From contig NZ_JBQCFP010000197.1 in assembly GCF_051958935.1 (NCBI RefSeq), positions 49,314-113,313 of the forward strand: DNA of 64,000 nt. The letters run 5' to 3'. A model generated the notes under the pieces. It saw only the letters and a program-made list of their open reading frames with translations, made no database searches and was not told where the DNA came from. Numbering within the stretch: position 1 is the first letter of the stretch; every line of letters starts with the position of its first letter. This document shows, in pieces, positions 18,243-27,114 of this stretch. This stretch comes from Dokdonella_A sp051958935 (GTDB lineage: Bacteria; Pseudomonadota; Gammaproteobacteria; Xanthomonadales; Rhodanobacteraceae). Position numbers and translations under genes: made by a program.

Positions 18243-18973
18243 TCGAGGCACGCGACCTGCACAAGGCATTCGGCGCCGTCGCCGCGGTGGACGGCGTCTC
18301 GTTCGTCGCACGCGACGGCGAGATCACCGGGCTGCTCGGTCCCAACGGCGCCGGCAAGACCACCACGCTGCGCATGCTCTACACGCTCATGCGGCCCGAT
18401 CGCGGCGAGGTGCGCGTCGACGGCATCGACGCGGCCGCCGACGCCGCGGCGGTACGCCGTCGGCTCGGCGTGCTGCCCGACGCGCGCGGCCTCTACAAGC
18501 GCCTCACCGCGTACGAGAACATCGAGTACTTCGCGCGCCTGCAGGGCATCGACGCGGTGACGCGCCGCCGCCGCATCGACGCGCTGGTCGCCGCGCTCGA
18601 CATGCGCGACATCGCCGATCGCCGTACCGAAGGATTCTCCCAGGGCCAGCGCGTGAAGACCGCGATCGCGCGCGCGCTCGTGCACGACCCGCGCAACGTG
18701 ATCCTCGACGAGCCGACCAACGGCCTCGACGTGATGGCGACGCGCGCGATGCGCACGTTCATGCTGCGCCTCAGGCAGGAAGGACGCTGCGTGCTGTTTT
18801 CCAGCCACATCATGCAGGAGGTCGGCGCGCTGTGCGATCGCATCGTCGTGATCGCGCGCGGACGCGTCGTCGCGGACGCCGCACCGGAAGCGCTGCGCGA
18901 GCAGACGGGCGCAGCGACGCTCGAGGACGCGTTCGTGGCGATCATCGGTTCGGAAGAAGGCCTTGCCGCATGA
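18239..18973 (+). CDS. natA: ABC exporter ATPase, NatA-like
   Basis: 244 residues. Walker A GPNGAGKTT at 34-42, then GVLPDARGLYKRLTAYENIEYFARL, which is characteristic of the NatA branch. The ABC signature appears as FSQGQRVK rather than LSGGQ, also a NatA feature. Walker B VILDEPTNGLD and the switch His in FSSHIMQEV are present. NatAB in Bacillus exports sodium; relatives elsewhere export other small molecules, so the name reflects similarity only. It starts inside the hydrolase stop codon and overlaps the permease gene by 4 bp. Confidence 0.9.
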   Translation: MIEARDLHKAFGAVAAVDGVSFVARDGEITGLLGPNGAGKTTTLRMLYTLMRPDRGEVRVDGIDAAADAAAVRRRLGVLPDARGLYKRLTAYENIEYFARLQGIDAVTRRRRIDALVAALDMRDIADRRTEGFSQGQRVKTAIARALVHDPRNVILDEPTNGLDVMATRAMRTFMLRLRQEGRCVLFSSHIMQEVGALCDRIVVIARGRVVADAAPEALREQTGAATLEDAFVAIIGSEEGLAA

Positions 18974-20145
18974 GAGCCGCGCTGACCGTGTTCTGGAAGG
19001 AAGTGCGCGAGAACCTGCGCGACCGCCGCACCGTGCTCAACACGCTGCTGACCGGACCGTTGCTCGCGCCGCTGATGTTCGTGCTGATCATCAATGCGGC
19101 GGTCACGCGCGAACTCGACAAGGCGGACAAGCCGCTGCCCGTGCCGGTCGCCGGCGCCGCCAATGCGCCCAACCTCGTCGCCGCGCTGCGCCGCGCGGGC
19201 GTCCAGATCAAGGATGCGCCGGCCGACGCCGAGCGCGCGGTGCGCGAGCAGGACGTCGACCTCGTGCTGCGCATCCCGGCCGACTACGCGCAGGCCTGGG
19301 CGAAGGGCGACCCGGCCCAGGTCGAGCTCGTCTACGACCAGTCGCAGCGCGACGCGCAGGGATCGGTCGCGCGCCTGCACGCGTTGCTCGATGCGTACGC
19401 GCAGCAGACCGGCGCGCTGCGGCTCGTCGCGCGCGGCGTGTCGCCGAACGTGACACGTCCGCTCGTCGTCGCCGACCGCGACCAATCGACCGCGCAGGCG
19501 CGCAGCGGCACGCTGTTCGGAATGCTGCCGTACTTCTTCATCCTCGGCGTGTTCATCGGCGGCATGGCGCTCGCGATCGACACGACCGCGGGCGAGCGCG
19601 AGCGGCAGTCGCTCGAACCACTGCTCGTCAATCCGGTCGGCCGCGGCGCCATCCTCGCCGGCAAGCTCGGCGCCACCGCCGCGTTCGCGTTCACCAGCCT
19701 CGTGCTCAGCATCGTCGCGTTCTCGATCGCGGGGCGCTTCCTGCCGACCGCCAAGCTCGGCATGAGCGTCGAGCTCGGTGCGTCGTTCGCCTTCGCGACG
19801 CTGTTGGTGATGCTGCCGCTGGTCGTCCTGCTGGCGAGCCTGCAGACGCTCGCGGCCGCATTCGCCAAGAGCTTCCGCGAAGCACAGACCTACCTGTCGC
19901 TGCTGATGTTCGTGCCGGTGATCCCGACGCTGCTGCTGTCGCTGTTCCCGCTCAAGACGCAGACCTGGATGTACGCGGTACCGCTGATGGGCCAGCAGGT
20001 GTCGATCATCCGTCTGCTGCGCGGCGACTCGATCGCGCCGTACCAGCTTGCCCTGTGTTTCGGCGCGACCGCCTTCGCGGCGCTGCTCGCCTGCCTCATG
20101 ACGGCGTGGGTGTATCGGAGTGAGCGGTTGGCGATTTCGGGCTGA
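18970..20145 (+). CDS. natB: ABC exporter permease, NatB-like
   Basis: 391 residues. One N-terminal span (TVLNTLLTGPLLAPLMFVLIINA) is followed by a ~150-residue extracytoplasmic domain (residues 45-180) and then a cluster of about five spans. The ERERQSLEPLLVNPV coupling segment typical of NatB/ABC-2 permeases sits between them. The C-terminal half has FAKSFREAQTYLSLLMFVPVIP, another family hallmark. It is the last gene of the 16109-20145 operon. Together with natA it forms a complete exporter whose cargo might be connected to the upstream hydrolase. Confidence 0.9.
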   Translation: MRAALTVFWKEVRENLRDRRTVLNTLLTGPLLAPLMFVLIINAAVTRELDKADKPLPVPVAGAANAPNLVAALRRAGVQIKDAPADAERAVREQDVDLVLRIPADYAQAWAKGDPAQVELVYDQSQRDAQGSVARLHALLDAYAQQTGALRLVARGVSPNVTRPLVVADRDQSTAQARSGTLFGMLPYFFILGVFIGGMALAIDTTAGERERQSLEPLLVNPVGRGAILAGKLGATAAFAFTSLVLSIVAFSIAGRFLPTAKLGMSVELGASFAFATLLVMLPLVVLLASLQTLAAAFAKSFREAQTYLSLLMFVPVIPTLLLSLFPLKTQTWMYAVPLMGQQVSIIRLLRGDSIAPYQLALCFGATAFAALLACLMTAWVYRSERLAISG

Positions 20146-20454
20146 AGGCTGAGGGCCCGCAGCTGAAATGCGGCGTCACGTGGGGCGACTGTGGTCGTCT
20201 CGCGCATCCGTTCGCGCTGATCGCGGCCCGCGAAGCGGGCGAAGTCGAAGCGCCTTCGCGATGGCCCTTCGACTCCGGCCTGCGGCCTGCGCTCAGGGCG
20301 AACGGCGAACGAATGCCGATGACCGCGGCTCTCAGCCCTCAGCCGCCCTCACCGCTAATCCATAAGCCCCAAATCTCCGCCCCTGCTGCACCGCAGCGCA
20401 CCGGGCGCTATCCTACGAGGTTGCGGGCGCCATTCGCCCGCGGGAGCGGCACGC
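20146..20454. repeat. Gene-free stretch with inverted repeat and phrase-like repeats
   Basis: No gene seen. GGCTGAGGGC at 20147-20156 is inverted at 20335-20344. Between them is CCCTTCGACTCCGG...CTCAGGGCGAACGG, a phrase that looks like a common dispersed repeat of high-GC gammaproteobacteria. A GGGCTGAA piece recurs near 24006. Confidence 0.5.
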
Positions 20455-21357
20455 GTGATCAAGTGGATCGTCCTGGTGGTGTTTCTCGCCTGCGCGGCGT
20501 ACGTGCATTTCCGCGGGCGCGTGCGACTGCGCATGACGCGCCAGATCACCGACCACTCCACGTTCATGGCGCCGCTCAACGTGCTGCTTTATGCGTGCTC
20601 GGGCGTGCCGAATGGGCGCTACGTCGGCGTCGAGCGCTTCCCCGAGCTCGAGCCGTTGCGCGAGCGCTGGCAGGAGATCCGCGCCGAAGCGCTCGCCCTG
20701 CGCGAGGCGCAGCAGATCAAGTCGTCCGACCGGCACAACGACGTCGGTTTCAATTCGTTCTTCCGCCGCGGCTGGAAGCGCTTCTATCTCAAGTGGTACG
20801 ACGATGCGCATCCATCCGCGCGCGAACTGTGCCCGCGCACGACCGAACTGCTCCGCTCGATTCCGAGCGTGAAGGCCGCGATGTTCGCCGAGCTGCCGCC
20901 CGGCGGCGAGCTGCGCAGGCACCGCGATCCGTACGCCGGCTCGCTGCGCTACCACCTCGGCCTCGTGACGCCGGGCGACGACCGCTGCTACATCGAAGTC
21001 GACGGCGAGCGCTACAGCTGGCGCGACGGTGAAGCGGTGATGTTCGACGAGACCTACATCCACCGCGCCGAGAACGGCACGGATGCGAACCGCATCATCC
21101 TGTTCTGCGACATCGAGCGGCCGATGCGCTGGCGCTGGGCGGCCGCGCTCAACCGTTTCGTCGCGCGCCACTTCGTCGCCGCGGCGAGTTCGCCCAACAC
21201 CGACGCCGACCGCACCGGCGGCCTCAACCGCGCGTTCGGCTATTTCTACAAGCTGCGCCAGCCGGCCAAGCGCCTGCGCGAGTGGAACAAGCACGTCTAC
21301 TACGTCGTCAAGTTCGGCGTGATCGGTGCGCTGCTGTACCTGATCTTCCTGCACTGA
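20455..21357 (+). CDS. lpxO: Lipid A 2-hydroxylase LpxO (Asp/Asn beta-hydroxylase fold)
   Basis: 300 residues starting at GTG with GGGAG 9 nt upstream. It has an N-terminal membrane span (IVLVVFLACAAYVHF) and a C-terminal one (VVKFGVIGALLYLIFLH), flanking a dioxygenase domain. The iron ligands are visible in RRHRDPYAGSLRYHLGL (H-x-D region) and ETYIHRAENGT (distal His), with NRIILFCDIERPM contacting 2-oxoglutarate. Length and the two membrane ends match LpxO, which uses O2, Fe(II) and 2-oxoglutarate to 2-hydroxylate a lipid A acyl chain on the inner membrane. Aspartyl hydroxylases of other substrates share the fold, but the membrane anchors favour LpxO. Confidence 0.85.
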   Translation: MIKWIVLVVFLACAAYVHFRGRVRLRMTRQITDHSTFMAPLNVLLYACSGVPNGRYVGVERFPELEPLRERWQEIRAEALALREAQQIKSSDRHNDVGFNSFFRRGWKRFYLKWYDDAHPSARELCPRTTELLRSIPSVKAAMFAELPPGGELRRHRDPYAGSLRYHLGLVTPGDDRCYIEVDGERYSWRDGEAVMFDETYIHRAENGTDANRIILFCDIERPMRWRWAAALNRFVARHFVAAASSPNTDADRTGGLNRAFGYFYKLRQPAKRLREWNKHVYYVVKFGVIGALLYLIFLH

Positions 21358-21508
21358 AGCCGACGCGTGCCGGCGCGCCCGCGCCGGCGGCCGCGACGCG
21401 GCTGCGAGGATCCCTGCGACCCGAGGCACGGCCGCCACGTCGACGACGGCTGTCAGTCGAACCCCCGCGATTGCGTAAAGACCCGAAACGGACCTTCGGA
21501 GAACTTGC

Positions 21509-23959
21509 ATGTCGCGCCATTCCCTTCTGTCACTGGTGCTGCTCGCCGGCATCGGCGTGGCACCCTTCGCTGCGGCGGACACCTTCTGCGTCGGTTCGAC
21601 CGCCGAACTCGCCGCAGCGCTGCAGCAGGCGCAGGACAACGGCACCGACGACGCCGTACACCTGCGCACCGGTGCCTACGCGATCACGGTGCTCGATGTG
21701 GACGTCACCGACGGCCACGCCCTGCAGCTCGAAGGCGGCTATGCCTCGTGCGCAGCGAATCCGGTGCCGCTCCCCGAAGACACGGTGCTCGACGGCATGG
21801 CCGCGGCCGGAAGCTTCGTGCGCATCCGCATGAGCCATGGTGGGGCGCTCGACGTGCGCGGCCTTTCGTTCACGCGCCTCAAGCCACCGGCCGGCACGCA
21901 CGCCGTCACCCTGGGCGTCAACAGCTACGGCGACCTCCTCACGCTGTCGAACCTCGATATCGGCGCCAACGCCGTCGCAGGCATCGACGACAGCGTCCTG
22001 CAGCTCAATGCGGTCGGCGGCCTGGTCCTGCGCGACAGCATCGCGCACGACAATGCGAACGCGGCGGCCACCGTGAAGATCAGCGCGCAGTACCCCGACA
22101 ACGCGGTCATGGTGGTGAACAACACGATCACCGCGAATGCGGGACCCGGGCTCGTGTTCGCGGCCTATGCGCTGACGCCCTCGGCGCTCTACAACAACAT
22201 CCTGTGGAACAACGGTACGGCCGACCTCGTCCTTGCCAATATCGCTTCATCGACGCCGCCGCTGGCGATGAACAACATCTGGCTCAACTGCAGCGGCTGC
22301 AACGGGCTGTCGACGGCCTCCGCCAACAATCTCACCAGCAACCCGAACCTGACGACGACCGCTCCGAAATATCGCCCCGGTGCGTCCTCGCAGGCGATCA
22401 ATACCGGTATCCCCGTGCCGCTGGTGCTCGGCGACGTCGACGCCGCAAACGCCCCGCGCGTGCAGGGCAGCGCGCCGGATCGCGGTGCCTACGAAACCCC
22501 GACCGATGACCTCGCGATCAACACCTGGCTCGTGACCTCGACCAGTGACGACCCGGCGAACCTGTTCGGCCTGCGCCACGCGATCAATGCGGCGAACGCG
22601 TCCGGCAGGCCGTCCCGCATCCGCTTCCATTTTTCCAGCTGCCCGCAGTTGCTGCCGATCGGCTCACCGCTGCCGCCGATCCAGGTGCCGCTGCTCGTCG
22701 ACGGCTACTGGGATCCGGGCTCGCACCCGAATACGCAGCCGCCGCTGCCCGACGGCGCGATACCGTTCGACGCCGACCTGTGTGCGATCCTCATAGGCTC
22801 TGGCTCGCCGTTGCCGGAGACCGCGTTCTCGATCGCGCCCAACGCCGGCCCGGATGTGCACGTGGAGGTGCGCGGCCTGCGCATCATGAACTTCCGCACC
22901 GCAATTGCGCTGAACGCCGGCAACGGCCACTGGATCCACGGCAACGCGTTCGTCGGCGGCCTGCTCGGCACGGTCGGCAACGGCTTCGCGCTGAACATGA
23001 CGTCGGGCGCCGCCAGCACCATCGGCGGGCCAGGCATCGCCGACGTCAACCTCGTCGGCGGCAGCTACGCCGGCCCGGCGATACGGATCGCCGGCCTCGC
23101 GGGCAATCCGTCCGTGACCAGCCACGCGACGGTGGTGAACAACAGCATCGGCGCCGACCCGAGCGGCGTCGGCAGCACCGTGTTCGCCAATGCGCAGGGT
23201 GGCGTAGACGTCGTCGACACCGTTTCGGCGACGGTCGCCCGCAACTGGATCGTCGCCAACGGTGGCGACGGCATCACCCTCGACAACAGCAGCTACACGC
23301 GCGTGCAATCGAACGCGATCGGCTCCGACATCGTCGCCGGATTCGGCAACGCCGGCGCGGGCGTGCGCGTGACCAATGGCGGGCAGCGCACCTGGATCGG
23401 TGGGATGAGGCCCGGCGCGAACGCCGGCGCAAACACGATCATCGGAAACGGGGGCGCCGGTGTATGGATCGACCCCGCTGCGAGCGCGTACAACCAAGTC
23501 GTCGAAAACGCGATCTGGAACAATGGGGGCCTCGCGATCGACCTCGGCGCGCCCGGGCCGACGCCCAATGCCGGTGACGAGAACAGCGGTCCCAATGGCC
23601 TCATGCACAAGCCGGAGCTTTCCGGCGCGACGAACGTCGGCGGTGCGATGCGACTCAGCGGACACGTCGCGACCAGCCCGAACACGATCCGCTACATTTC
23701 GGTCTACGCCAGCACGCGCTGCGGCGGCGACGCGCGGCGGCCGCTCGGCCTCCTGATCGCACAGGCCGACGCGAACGGCTCGATCGATTTCGCGCTGGAC
23801 GTGCCGCCGCCGCCGTACGGCAATGCCTGGATCACGGCGACGGCAGGGACCTACACCGCGGGAATCGTGGCCACTTCCGAGATCAGCAACAGCGTTCCCT
23901 ACCACGGTGCCGACGTGCTGTTCACGGATGGATTCGACATCGATGGTCCTTGCGAATAG
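21509..23959 (+). CDS. Large secreted right-handed beta-helix protein
   Basis: 816 residues with signal peptide (LLSLVLLAGIGVAPFAAA). Two beta-helix regions are visible as ladders of Asn/Gly/Val-rich coils. The first spans about 130-270 (NNTITANAGPGLVF, YNNILWNNGTADLVL) and the second about 450-690 (NNSIGADPSGVGSTVF, RNWIVANGGDGITLDNSSYTRVQSNAIGSD, VENAIWNNGGLAIDLG). Between them, TSTSDDPANLFGLRHAINAANASG is a segment seen at the start of CSLREAI-type repeat units. No catalytic residues of pectate lyases are evident. The final residues ADVLFTDGFDIDGPCE look like a short C-terminal tag. GGAG precedes the ATG by 9 nt. Likely an extracellular or surface protein binding carbohydrate; function unknown. 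Confidence 0.78.
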   Translation: MSRHSLLSLVLLAGIGVAPFAAADTFCVGSTAELAAALQQAQDNGTDDAVHLRTGAYAITVLDVDVTDGHALQLEGGYASCAANPVPLPEDTVLDGMAAAGSFVRIRMSHGGALDVRGLSFTRLKPPAGTHAVTLGVNSYGDLLTLSNLDIGANAVAGIDDSVLQLNAVGGLVLRDSIAHDNANAAATVKISAQYPDNAVMVVNNTITANAGPGLVFAAYALTPSALYNNILWNNGTADLVLANIASSTPPLAMNNIWLNCSGCNGLSTASANNLTSNPNLTTTAPKYRPGASSQAINTGIPVPLVLGDVDAANAPRVQGSAPDRGAYETPTDDLAINTWLVTSTSDDPANLFGLRHAINAANASGRPSRIRFHFSSCPQLLPIGSPLPPIQVPLLVDGYWDPGSHPNTQPPLPDGAIPFDADLCAILIGSGSPLPETAFSIAPNAGPDVHVEVRGLRIMNFRTAIALNAGNGHWIHGNAFVGGLLGTVGNGFALNMTSGAASTIGGPGIADVNLVGGSYAGPAIRIAGLAGNPSVTSHATVVNNSIGADPSGVGSTVFANAQGGVDVVDTVSATVARNWIVANGGDGITLDNSSYTRVQSNAIGSDIVAGFGNAGAGVRVTNGGQRTWIGGMRPGANAGANTIIGNGGAGVWIDPAASAYNQVVENAIWNNGGLAIDLGAPGPTPNAGDENSGPNGLMHKPELSGATNVGGAMRLSGHVATSPNTIRYISVYASTRCGGDARRPLGLLIAQADANGSIDFALDVPPPPYGNAWITATAGTYTAGIVATSEISNSVPYHGADVLFTDGFDIDGPCE

Positions 23960-24075
23960 CGCGGCCGTCGCGCGCGCGGCACGATGGCGCAGGTCAGGGG
24001 CCGAGGGCTGAAACGCAGCGCGGATGCCGCCGCTCCTGCAACAAGTCCGGTCGTGCGGGCTCGGCCGCGCGGCCT

Positions 24076-25182
24076 TCAGAACAGCTCGCCTTGCGGCGAT
24101 GGCGCGCGCGGTGGCATGAAGCACGACGTGTCGAGGGCGAGGTCGCGCGTCGCGTTGATGCCGTGGCGACGGCAGGCGAGGCGGAAGCGCTGGCGCACGA
24201 GCTCGGCGAACTCGCCCTCGCCGCGCATGCGCGAGCCGAAGCGCGCGTCGTTGTCCTTGCCGCCGCGCATCTGCCGGATCAGGCTCATCACGTGCCCGGC
24301 GCGCTCGGGCACGTTGAGCGCGAGCCATTCGCGGAACAGATCTTTCAGCTCATGCGGCAGGCGCAGGATCGTATAGCCCGCATGGCGTGCGCCGGCCGCG
24401 GCCGCGCGCTCGAGGATCTGCTCGATCCAGCGGTCGGTCACCATCGGAATGATGGGTGCGACCATCACGCCACACGGTACGCCCGCCGCGTTGAGCGCGG
24501 CGACGGCTTCGAGGCGCCGGTGCGGCGCGCTCGCGCGCGGCTCGAGCCTGCTCGACAGGCGGTTGTCGATCGAGGTGACCGAGACGAACGCGTGCACGAG
24601 GCGCGCTTCCGCCATCGGCACGAGCAGGTCGAGGTCGCGCTCGATCAGCGCGTTCTTGGTGATGATCGTGCAGGGGTGGCCGCATTCGGCGAGCACCTCG
24701 AGCACCGAGCGCGTGACGCGCCATCGCCGCTCGATCGGCTGGTACGGGTCGGTGTTCGCGCCGAGGTTGATCGGCGAGCAGGCATAGCCGCGCTTGCCGA
24801 GTTCGACCCGCAGCAGCTCGGCCGCATTCGTCTTGGCGAACAGCTTGGTCTCGAAATCGGTGCCGGCCGACAGGTTGAGGTAACCGTGCGAAGGCCGTGC
24901 GTAGCAGTAGACGCAGCCGTGCTCGCAGCCGCGATAGGGATTGATGGACTGCTCGAAGTGGATGTCCGGCGAATCGTTGCGACTGATGATCGAGCGCGCG
25001 CGTTCGACCGTGACGACCGTTTCCGGTCGCGGCGGCGGCTCCTCGTCGCGATGCCAGCCGTCGTCCTCGCGCGTTGTCGCGATGCCCTCGAAGCGGCCTT
25101 CGGGATTGGACGCGGCGCCGCGTCCCTTGATCCGCATGGGCGCATCGAGGCGGTTCGGATCGGCGGGCGACGACGGCTTCAT
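24076..25182 (-). CDS. PA0069-family radical SAM protein
   Basis: 368 residues. The iron-sulfur motif CEHGCVYCYAR (C-x3-C-x2-C) lies around residue 90, preceded by NPYRGCEHGC and followed by the SPINLGANTDPYQPIER segment typical of this family. ITKNALIERDLDLL and VSVTSIDNRLSSRLEPRA, with downstream AALNAAGVPCGVMVAPIIP, fit the spore photolyase-like radical SAM branch. Substrate and reaction are not established for the family. The ATG at 25182 gives MKPSSPADPNRLD; the open frame extends upstream into the neighbouring gene but without similarity. It is the last of three genes on this strand; a pair of inverted repeats separates it from the gene before. Confidence 0.9.
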   Translation of the reverse strand: MKPSSPADPNRLDAPMRIKGRGAASNPEGRFEGIATTREDDGWHRDEEPPPRPETVVTVERARSIISRNDSPDIHFEQSINPYRGCEHGCVYCYARPSHGYLNLSAGTDFETKLFAKTNAAELLRVELGKRGYACSPINLGANTDPYQPIERRWRVTRSVLEVLAECGHPCTIITKNALIERDLDLLVPMAEARLVHAFVSVTSIDNRLSSRLEPRASAPHRRLEAVAALNAAGVPCGVMVAPIIPMVTDRWIEQILERAAAAGARHAGYTILRLPHELKDLFREWLALNVPERAGHVMSLIRQMRGGKDNDARFGSRMRGEGEFAELVRQRFRLACRRHGINATRDLALDTSCFMPPRAPSPQGELF

Positions 25183-25239
25183 CGCGGGGAGTATGCGCCG
25201 GCGCGTCTCAGGGGGTGCGATGGGAAGAGAGGCAGGAGA

Positions 25240-25303
25240 GCATCGCAGCTGAAGCCGCTCCCACAACGGGAGGAGGTGCTCCCAGCGACTTTCAGTCGCG
25301 ATC
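25240..25303. repeat. Inverted pair of a short dispersed repeat
   Basis: Copy 1 at 25240-25266 reads ATCGCAGCTGAAGCCGCTCC at its core. Copy 2 at 25275-25303 is the reverse-oriented variant (GCTCCCAGCGACTTTCAGTC). The unit resembles the TGTGGGAGCG-GCTTCAG repeats seen between genes of Pseudomonas and Xanthomonadaceae (from memory). As a pair they can fold into a hairpin between the flavin-protein gene and the radical SAM gene. Copy 2 overlaps the last codons of the former. Confidence 0.6.
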
Positions 25304-25819
25304 GGCAGGCGCTGTGCCCGTCGCGCGGAGGATGCCGTGCCGACCCAAGTCGGTCGGCTGCTCGCTGACGAGGCCGTGCACGAAGTCGATCGCGCGCGCG
25401 ACCATGCCGCCGTTCGGCTCCCAGTACGCCGCGTCGCGCACCTGCACGCGCAGCACTGCGAGGTGCGGATCATCCTTGCCCTGCGGGAAGAACACGCGCT
25501 GCGGCAACGACCACAGTTCGTCGATCGTCGCGCGGTCGCGTTCGACGCGCGCGCTGCCGCGCACCGATACGAAGCGGTGGCGGCGCGGGTCGGCGAATGC
25601 GAGGTTGACGTCGGCGTGCTCGTCGAGCTGGGCGACCTTGTAACTGTCGATCGCCGTGAAGAACACGAAGTCACCATCGCCGTCGAACTTGAGCACCTCG
25701 AGCGGACGGCTCACCATCGAGCCGTCTTCCGCGTGCGTGGTGAGCATCGCCACGTCGATGCCGTCGACGAGTCGGGCGAGCTGACGCAGTTCTGCCGTAC
25801 GCTGCTCCTCGATCTTCAT
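25292..25819 (-). CDS. Pyridoxamine 5'-phosphate oxidase-like general stress protein
   Basis: 175 residues from the ATG at 25819 (MKIEEQRTAEL). The split-barrel flavin-binding fold is indicated by VAMLTTHAEDGSMVSRPLEVLKFDGDGDFVFFTAIDSYKVAQL, followed by DVNLAFADPRRHRFVSVRGSARV. RVFFPQGKDDPHLAVLRVQVRDAAYWEPNGG completes it. The match is to the 'general stress protein 26' branch (COG3871), which binds FMN or a related cofactor; the physiological reaction is unknown. It lies between ada and the radical SAM gene on the same strand with short gaps, so it may be cotranscribed. Longer starts add a segment with no similarity. Confidence 0.87.
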   Translation of the reverse strand: MKIEEQRTAELRQLARLVDGIDVAMLTTHAEDGSMVSRPLEVLKFDGDGDFVFFTAIDSYKVAQLDEHADVNLAFADPRRHRFVSVRGSARVERDRATIDELWSLPQRVFFPQGKDDPHLAVLRVQVRDAAYWEPNGGMVARAIDFVHGLVSEQPTDLGRHGILRATGTAPADRD

Positions 25820-25869
25820 GGGCGCATTCCCGGGCCGTGAAACGGGTGTCCACGCTCGCACCGTGCGTG

Positions 25870-26952
25870 TTAATCGGGGGTGAGCGGCCGGGCGCGACCC
25901 GCGTGGCGTTCAACATCGATCAATGCGCGCTTGCGCGGCAGTCCCCAACGGTAGCCGCCTAGGCCGCCATCGCCGCGGATCACGCGGTGGCACGGCACGA
26001 GCACGGCGACGCGGTTGCTGGCGCAAGCGGAGGCGACCGCGCGCGTCGCGCGCGGCGCGTCGATTGCTGCCGCGGCTTCGGCATACGAGACGACTTCGCC
26101 ATACGGGATGCTGCGCAGGTAGTTCCATACGCGCACCTGGAACGCGGTACCGCGCAGGTCGAGCGGCAGGTCGAGGTCGGGCGCGCGGCCTTCGAGATGT
26201 TCGTCGAGCGCCGCCATCCAGGCGTCGAACGCCTCGCGCGCCTCGGCGCGCATCGGCACGAGCCGGGCTTGCGGGAACTCGGCGGCGAGCGCGGCGAGCA
26301 ACGCCTCGGCATCGTCGCCGAACTGCAGGAAGCAGATGCCGCGGTCGGTCGCGCCGATGCAGGCGAGGCCGAGCGGTGTCTGGCCGGACCCATGCGAGAT
26401 CTCGAGACCTGCGCCGCCGCTGCGGTACTGCCTTGGCGTCATGCCGAGCGACGCCGGCGCGCGTTCGTACAGGCCGCGGCTGGAACCGAGGCCGGCGTCG
26501 TAGATCGCGTCGGTGACCGACGCGGACTGGCGCAGCGCGTGGCGCACGCGACGCATGCGCACGCTCTCGATGTAGTCGCCCGGCGTGATCGTGAGATAGC
26601 GCTTGAACAGGCGGTTGAGCTGGAACACGTCGCGCCCTGCCGCGCGTGCGAGCGCGGCGCCATCGGGCAACTCGTCCGGCGCGGCGTCGACGCGCCGGCA
26701 CAGCTCGAGCAGCAGCGCGATGTCGGGATCATCCTGCCAGCGCTCGAGCGGACGGCAGCGCTTGCATGGACGCAGCCCTGACGCCGCGGCGGCGGCCGGA
26801 TCGTCGAAGAACCGCACGTTGTCCTCGCGTGGCCGGCGCGAGGTACAGGACGGCCGGCAATACACGCCGGTGGTCAGCACGCCGTAGACGAAGCGCCGGT
26901 CCATCGACGCGTCACGTGCGAGGACGGCCTGCCATTTCGATGCATCGTTCAT
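25870..26952 (-). CDS. ada: Bifunctional Ada: methylphosphotriester and O6-methylguanine-DNA methyltransferase/activator
   Basis: 360 residues. The N-terminal zinc domain has the four cysteines C32, C36, C63 and C66 (YCRPSC...RPCKRC); the first accepts methyl from phosphotriesters. An AraC-type helix-turn-helix region follows (NRLFKRYLTITPGDYIESVRMRRVRHALR ... SRGLYERAPASLGMTP). The C-terminal methyltransferase ends in VPCHRVI with the acceptor Cys at 321, the same number as in E. coli Ada. All parts are intact, so it should both repair alkylation damage and switch on the ada regulon, including its own promoter. The ATG at 26952 has GGAGAG 6 nt upstream. Confidence 0.96.
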   Translation of the reverse strand: MNDASKWQAVLARDASMDRRFVYGVLTTGVYCRPSCTSRRPREDNVRFFDDPAAAAASGLRPCKRCRPLERWQDDPDIALLLELCRRVDAAPDELPDGAALARAAGRDVFQLNRLFKRYLTITPGDYIESVRMRRVRHALRQSASVTDAIYDAGLGSSRGLYERAPASLGMTPRQYRSGGAGLEISHGSGQTPLGLACIGATDRGICFLQFGDDAEALLAALAAEFPQARLVPMRAEAREAFDAWMAALDEHLEGRAPDLDLPLDLRGTAFQVRVWNYLRSIPYGEVVSYAEAAAAIDAPRATRAVASACASNRVAVLVPCHRVIRGDGGLGGYRWGLPRKRALIDVERHAGRARPLTPD

Positions 26953-27114
26953 GGTGCTCTCCATCGGACCTATGGGGGCATGCTCGCGCCGGCGCAAGCG
27001 CCCGGCCCTCCGCGCCTTGCGCCGCATGCGCGCGGCGCCGATGCGGCGCAAGCGGCGGATGGCCCGGTGCACGCGTGGCGTCGATGCTGGAGCACCTTTC
27101 GATGGAGCGACGCC

